Source: Bacteroidota bacterium (GTDB taxonomy: Bacteria; Bacteroidota; Bacteroidia; Chitinophagales; Chitinophagaceae). Taken from it: 35,287 bases of DNA. Location of the stretch: positions 1 to 35,287 of the forward strand of contig JABDBG010000022.1 of the NCBI GenBank assembly GCA_013288745.1, given 5' to 3'. Under the pieces are notes generated by a model. The model ran no database searches. It was not told the origin of the DNA and saw only the letters and a program-made list of their open reading frames with translations. Below, piece after piece: positions 33,695-35,287 of the stretch (the first letter of the stretch is position 1; each line of letters begins with the position of its first letter). Both the position numbers and the translations under genes were made by a program.

Positions 33695-33846
33695 TATTAC
33701 GGCTGCAACAATAGCAGAAATGACCCAATTAGCCTGAATTTGCGGCAGAAGCGCCTATATTTATAAGACATAATTTCTGAATTACTTCTTTGGAGTATGA
33801 TTTGCAGCTAAGCTATTATCAATCAAACTAAAAGGAACTAAAACAT

Positions 33847-35287
33847 ATGAATTTAAACAATTTTACTATTAAAGCACAGGAAGCAGTGGCACAGTCACAG
33901 CAGCTTGCTTTTAATAACCAAAACCCAACTATCGAAACAGAACACTTACTAAAAGCGTTATTGAGCGAAGATGATTCTGCTATCGGATTCCTATTGAAAA
34001 AGAATAATGTGAACGTAGGCTTTGTAGAATCTAAGCTCGATGAAAGCATAAAAAAATTACCGAAAATCCAAAGTGGTGAACCGGCTCAAAATGTGAGTCG
34101 TGATATGAATAGTGTGATCCTGAAAGCAACTGCAAGCTTAAAATCTACGGGCGATGAATTCGTTAGTGTAGAAAACTTGTTGTTAGCCATCTTACAAGGA
34201 AATGATAACAGCGCTAAATTATTAAAAGACGCGGGTCTTACAGATAAAGGTTTGTTAGCTGCTATTAAAGACTTACGCAAAGGCTCAACCGTATCTTCTC
34301 AAACACAGGAAACACAATTCAATGCCTTAAATAAATATGCGAAAAATTTAAATGAAATGGCACGTGCAGGAAAATTAGATCCTGTTATCGGCCGTGATGA
34401 AGAGATCCGTAGAACATTGCATATCCTTTCCCGCAGAAGTAAAAACAACCCGATTTTAGTGGGTGAACCCGGTGTTGGTAAAACGGCCATCGCAGAAGGG
34501 TTGGCCATGCGTATCGTTAACGGCGATGTGCCCGATAATCTAAAATCAAAAGTTATTTATGCTTTGGATATGGGGCAGCTAATTGCCGGTGCTAAATACA
34601 AAGGTGAATTTGAAGAAAGATTAAAATCAGTTGTAAAAGAAGTATCTGAAAGTGATGGTGATATTATTTTATTCATAGATGAGATACATACATTGGTTGG
34701 TGCAGGCGGTGGCGATGGAGCCATGGATGCAGCCAATATTTTAAAACCTGCATTGGCAAGAGGAGAGTTGAGAGCCGTTGGCGCAACAACATTAAGCGAG
34801 TACCAGAAATTCTTTGAAAAAGATAAAGCATTAGAGCGCCGTTTTCAAAAAGTGATGATCGATGAGCCCAGTGTGGAAGATGCGGTTTCCATTTTACGTG
34901 GATTGAAAGATCGTTATGAAACATACCATCACGTACGTATCAAAGATGAAGCAATCATTGCTGCAGTAGAATTATCACACAGGTATATTACAGATCGTTT
35001 TTTACCGGATAAAGCGATTGACTTAATTGATGAAAGCGCTGCCAAGCTCCGCTTAGAAATGAATTCTATGCCCGAAGAGTTGGATAAGCTTGAAAGGCAG
35101 ATCCGTCAATTAGAAATTGAACGGGAAGCGATCAAAAGAGAAAATGATAAGGATAAATTGAAAGCATTGAACACAGAGATATCCAATCTTTCTGTAGACA
35201 GAGATACGTTTAAAGCAAAATGGCAACAAGAAAAAGAGATTGTAGAAAAAGTGCAGGTTGCCAAAGCGCAAATTGAACAATTAAAAT
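33847..35287 (+). CDS. clpB: ATP-dependent chaperone ClpB, 5' part (cut by window edge)
   Basis: The first 480 codons of the Hsp100 disaggregase, open to the right edge. Order: N domain ([20 protein letters not shown] to about residue 145, with two Clp repeats), first AAA+ module with Walker A GEPGVGKT (near residue 206) and Walker [15 protein letters not shown] (near 275), [15 protein letters not shown] pore-loop motif, arginine-finger region KDKALERRF, then the start of the coiled-coil middle domain ([20 protein letters not shown]). The middle domain marks ClpB rather than ClpA or ClpC. It works with DnaK to rescue aggregated proteins. No clear heat-shock operator was seen in the upstream 250 bases. 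Confidence 0.96.
   Translation, partial: MNLNNFTIKAQEAVAQSQQLAFNNQNPTIETEHLLKALLSEDDSAIGFLLKKNNVNVGFVESKLDESIKKLPKIQSGEPAQNVSRDMNSVILKATASLKSTGDEFVSVENLLLAILQGNDNSAKLLKDAGLTDKGLLAAIKDLRKGSTVSSQTQETQFNALNKYAKNLNEMARAGKLDPVIGRDEEIRRTLHILSRRSKNNPILVGEPGVGKTAIAEGLAMRIVNGDVPDNLKSKVIYALDMGQLIAGAKYKGEFEERLKSVVKEVSESDGDIILFIDEIHTLVGAGGGDGAMDAANILKPALARGELRAVGATTLSEYQKFFEKDKALERRFQKVMIDEPSVEDAVSILRGLKDRYETYHHVRIKDEAIIAAVELSHRYITDRFLPDKAIDLIDESAAKLRLEMNSMPEELDKLERQIRQLEIEREAIKRENDKDKLKALNTEISNLSVDRDTFKAKWQQEKEIVEKVQVAKAQIEQLK

Noticed and set aside
1-35287. Defence system, prophage or CRISPR array
   Set aside because: No repeat-spacer pattern, phage structural gene, restriction or toxin-antitoxin module could be recognised. 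Most of the window is housekeeping sequence.

Overview
The window looks like chromosomal DNA from a member of the Bacteroidota, probably of the Chitinophagaceae/Chitinophagales type. The evidence is low GC content, genes found only or mainly in Bacteroidota (type IX secretion proteins PorW/SprE and Plug, a TamL lipoprotein-type Omp85 protein, a bactofilin next to an M23-type N-terminal domain), promoter boxes of the form TAnnTTTG, and little use of Shine-Dalgarno sites. The genus cannot be named from this sequence alone.

Layout. 1-2100 (minus strand): start of a sigma factor, a SprT-like protein, a small AtpI-like membrane protein, a bactofilin and a membrane protein that matches only the N-terminal part of the M23 peptidases usually found beside bactofilins. 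2202-7563 (plus): porW/sprE and a class A penicillin-binding protein, each broken by one extra A in an A run. 7564-8640: a gene-poor stretch with two related hairpins and a RibD/DHFR-like gene that may be a mobile cassette. 8700-16888: a lipoprotein, an HMA-like/AraC fusion regulator, a hexose-6-phosphate mutarotase, truB, tamL, a SpoU/TrmH methyltransferase and an FtsX/LolE-type permease. 16936-18223: the T9SS Plug gene, also broken by one extra A. 18285-18378: SRP RNA with a clear promoter. 18585-20410: transaldolase-like fsa, an NAD(P)-binding protein and a small GNAT.

20484-28671 holds a complete trp operon, trpE-G-D-C-F-F-(GNAT)-B-(lipoprotein)-A. It has two tandem trpF genes and two genes not known to belong to tryptophan synthesis. 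Just upstream is a 17-codon leader ORF with three consecutive Trp codons, followed by mutually exclusive antiterminator and terminator hairpins. This is a textbook arrangement for ribosome-mediated attenuation and is the best-supported new observation here.

28718-35287: a TlpA-like thioredoxin protein; a 1.18-kb unit bounded by 49-bp inverted repeats (46/49 identical) carrying two divergent small membrane proteins; pdxJ; a small membrane protein; a short Cys/His-rich secreted peptide; queG; and the first 480 codons of clpB, cut off by the window edge.

Three genes (porW, PBP1A, plug) share the same defect: removing one A from a homopolymer restores a full-length family member. This is either systematic assembly error or slippage-prone tracts, and raw reads would decide. 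No CRISPR array, tRNA, rRNA or recognisable transposase or integrase was seen.
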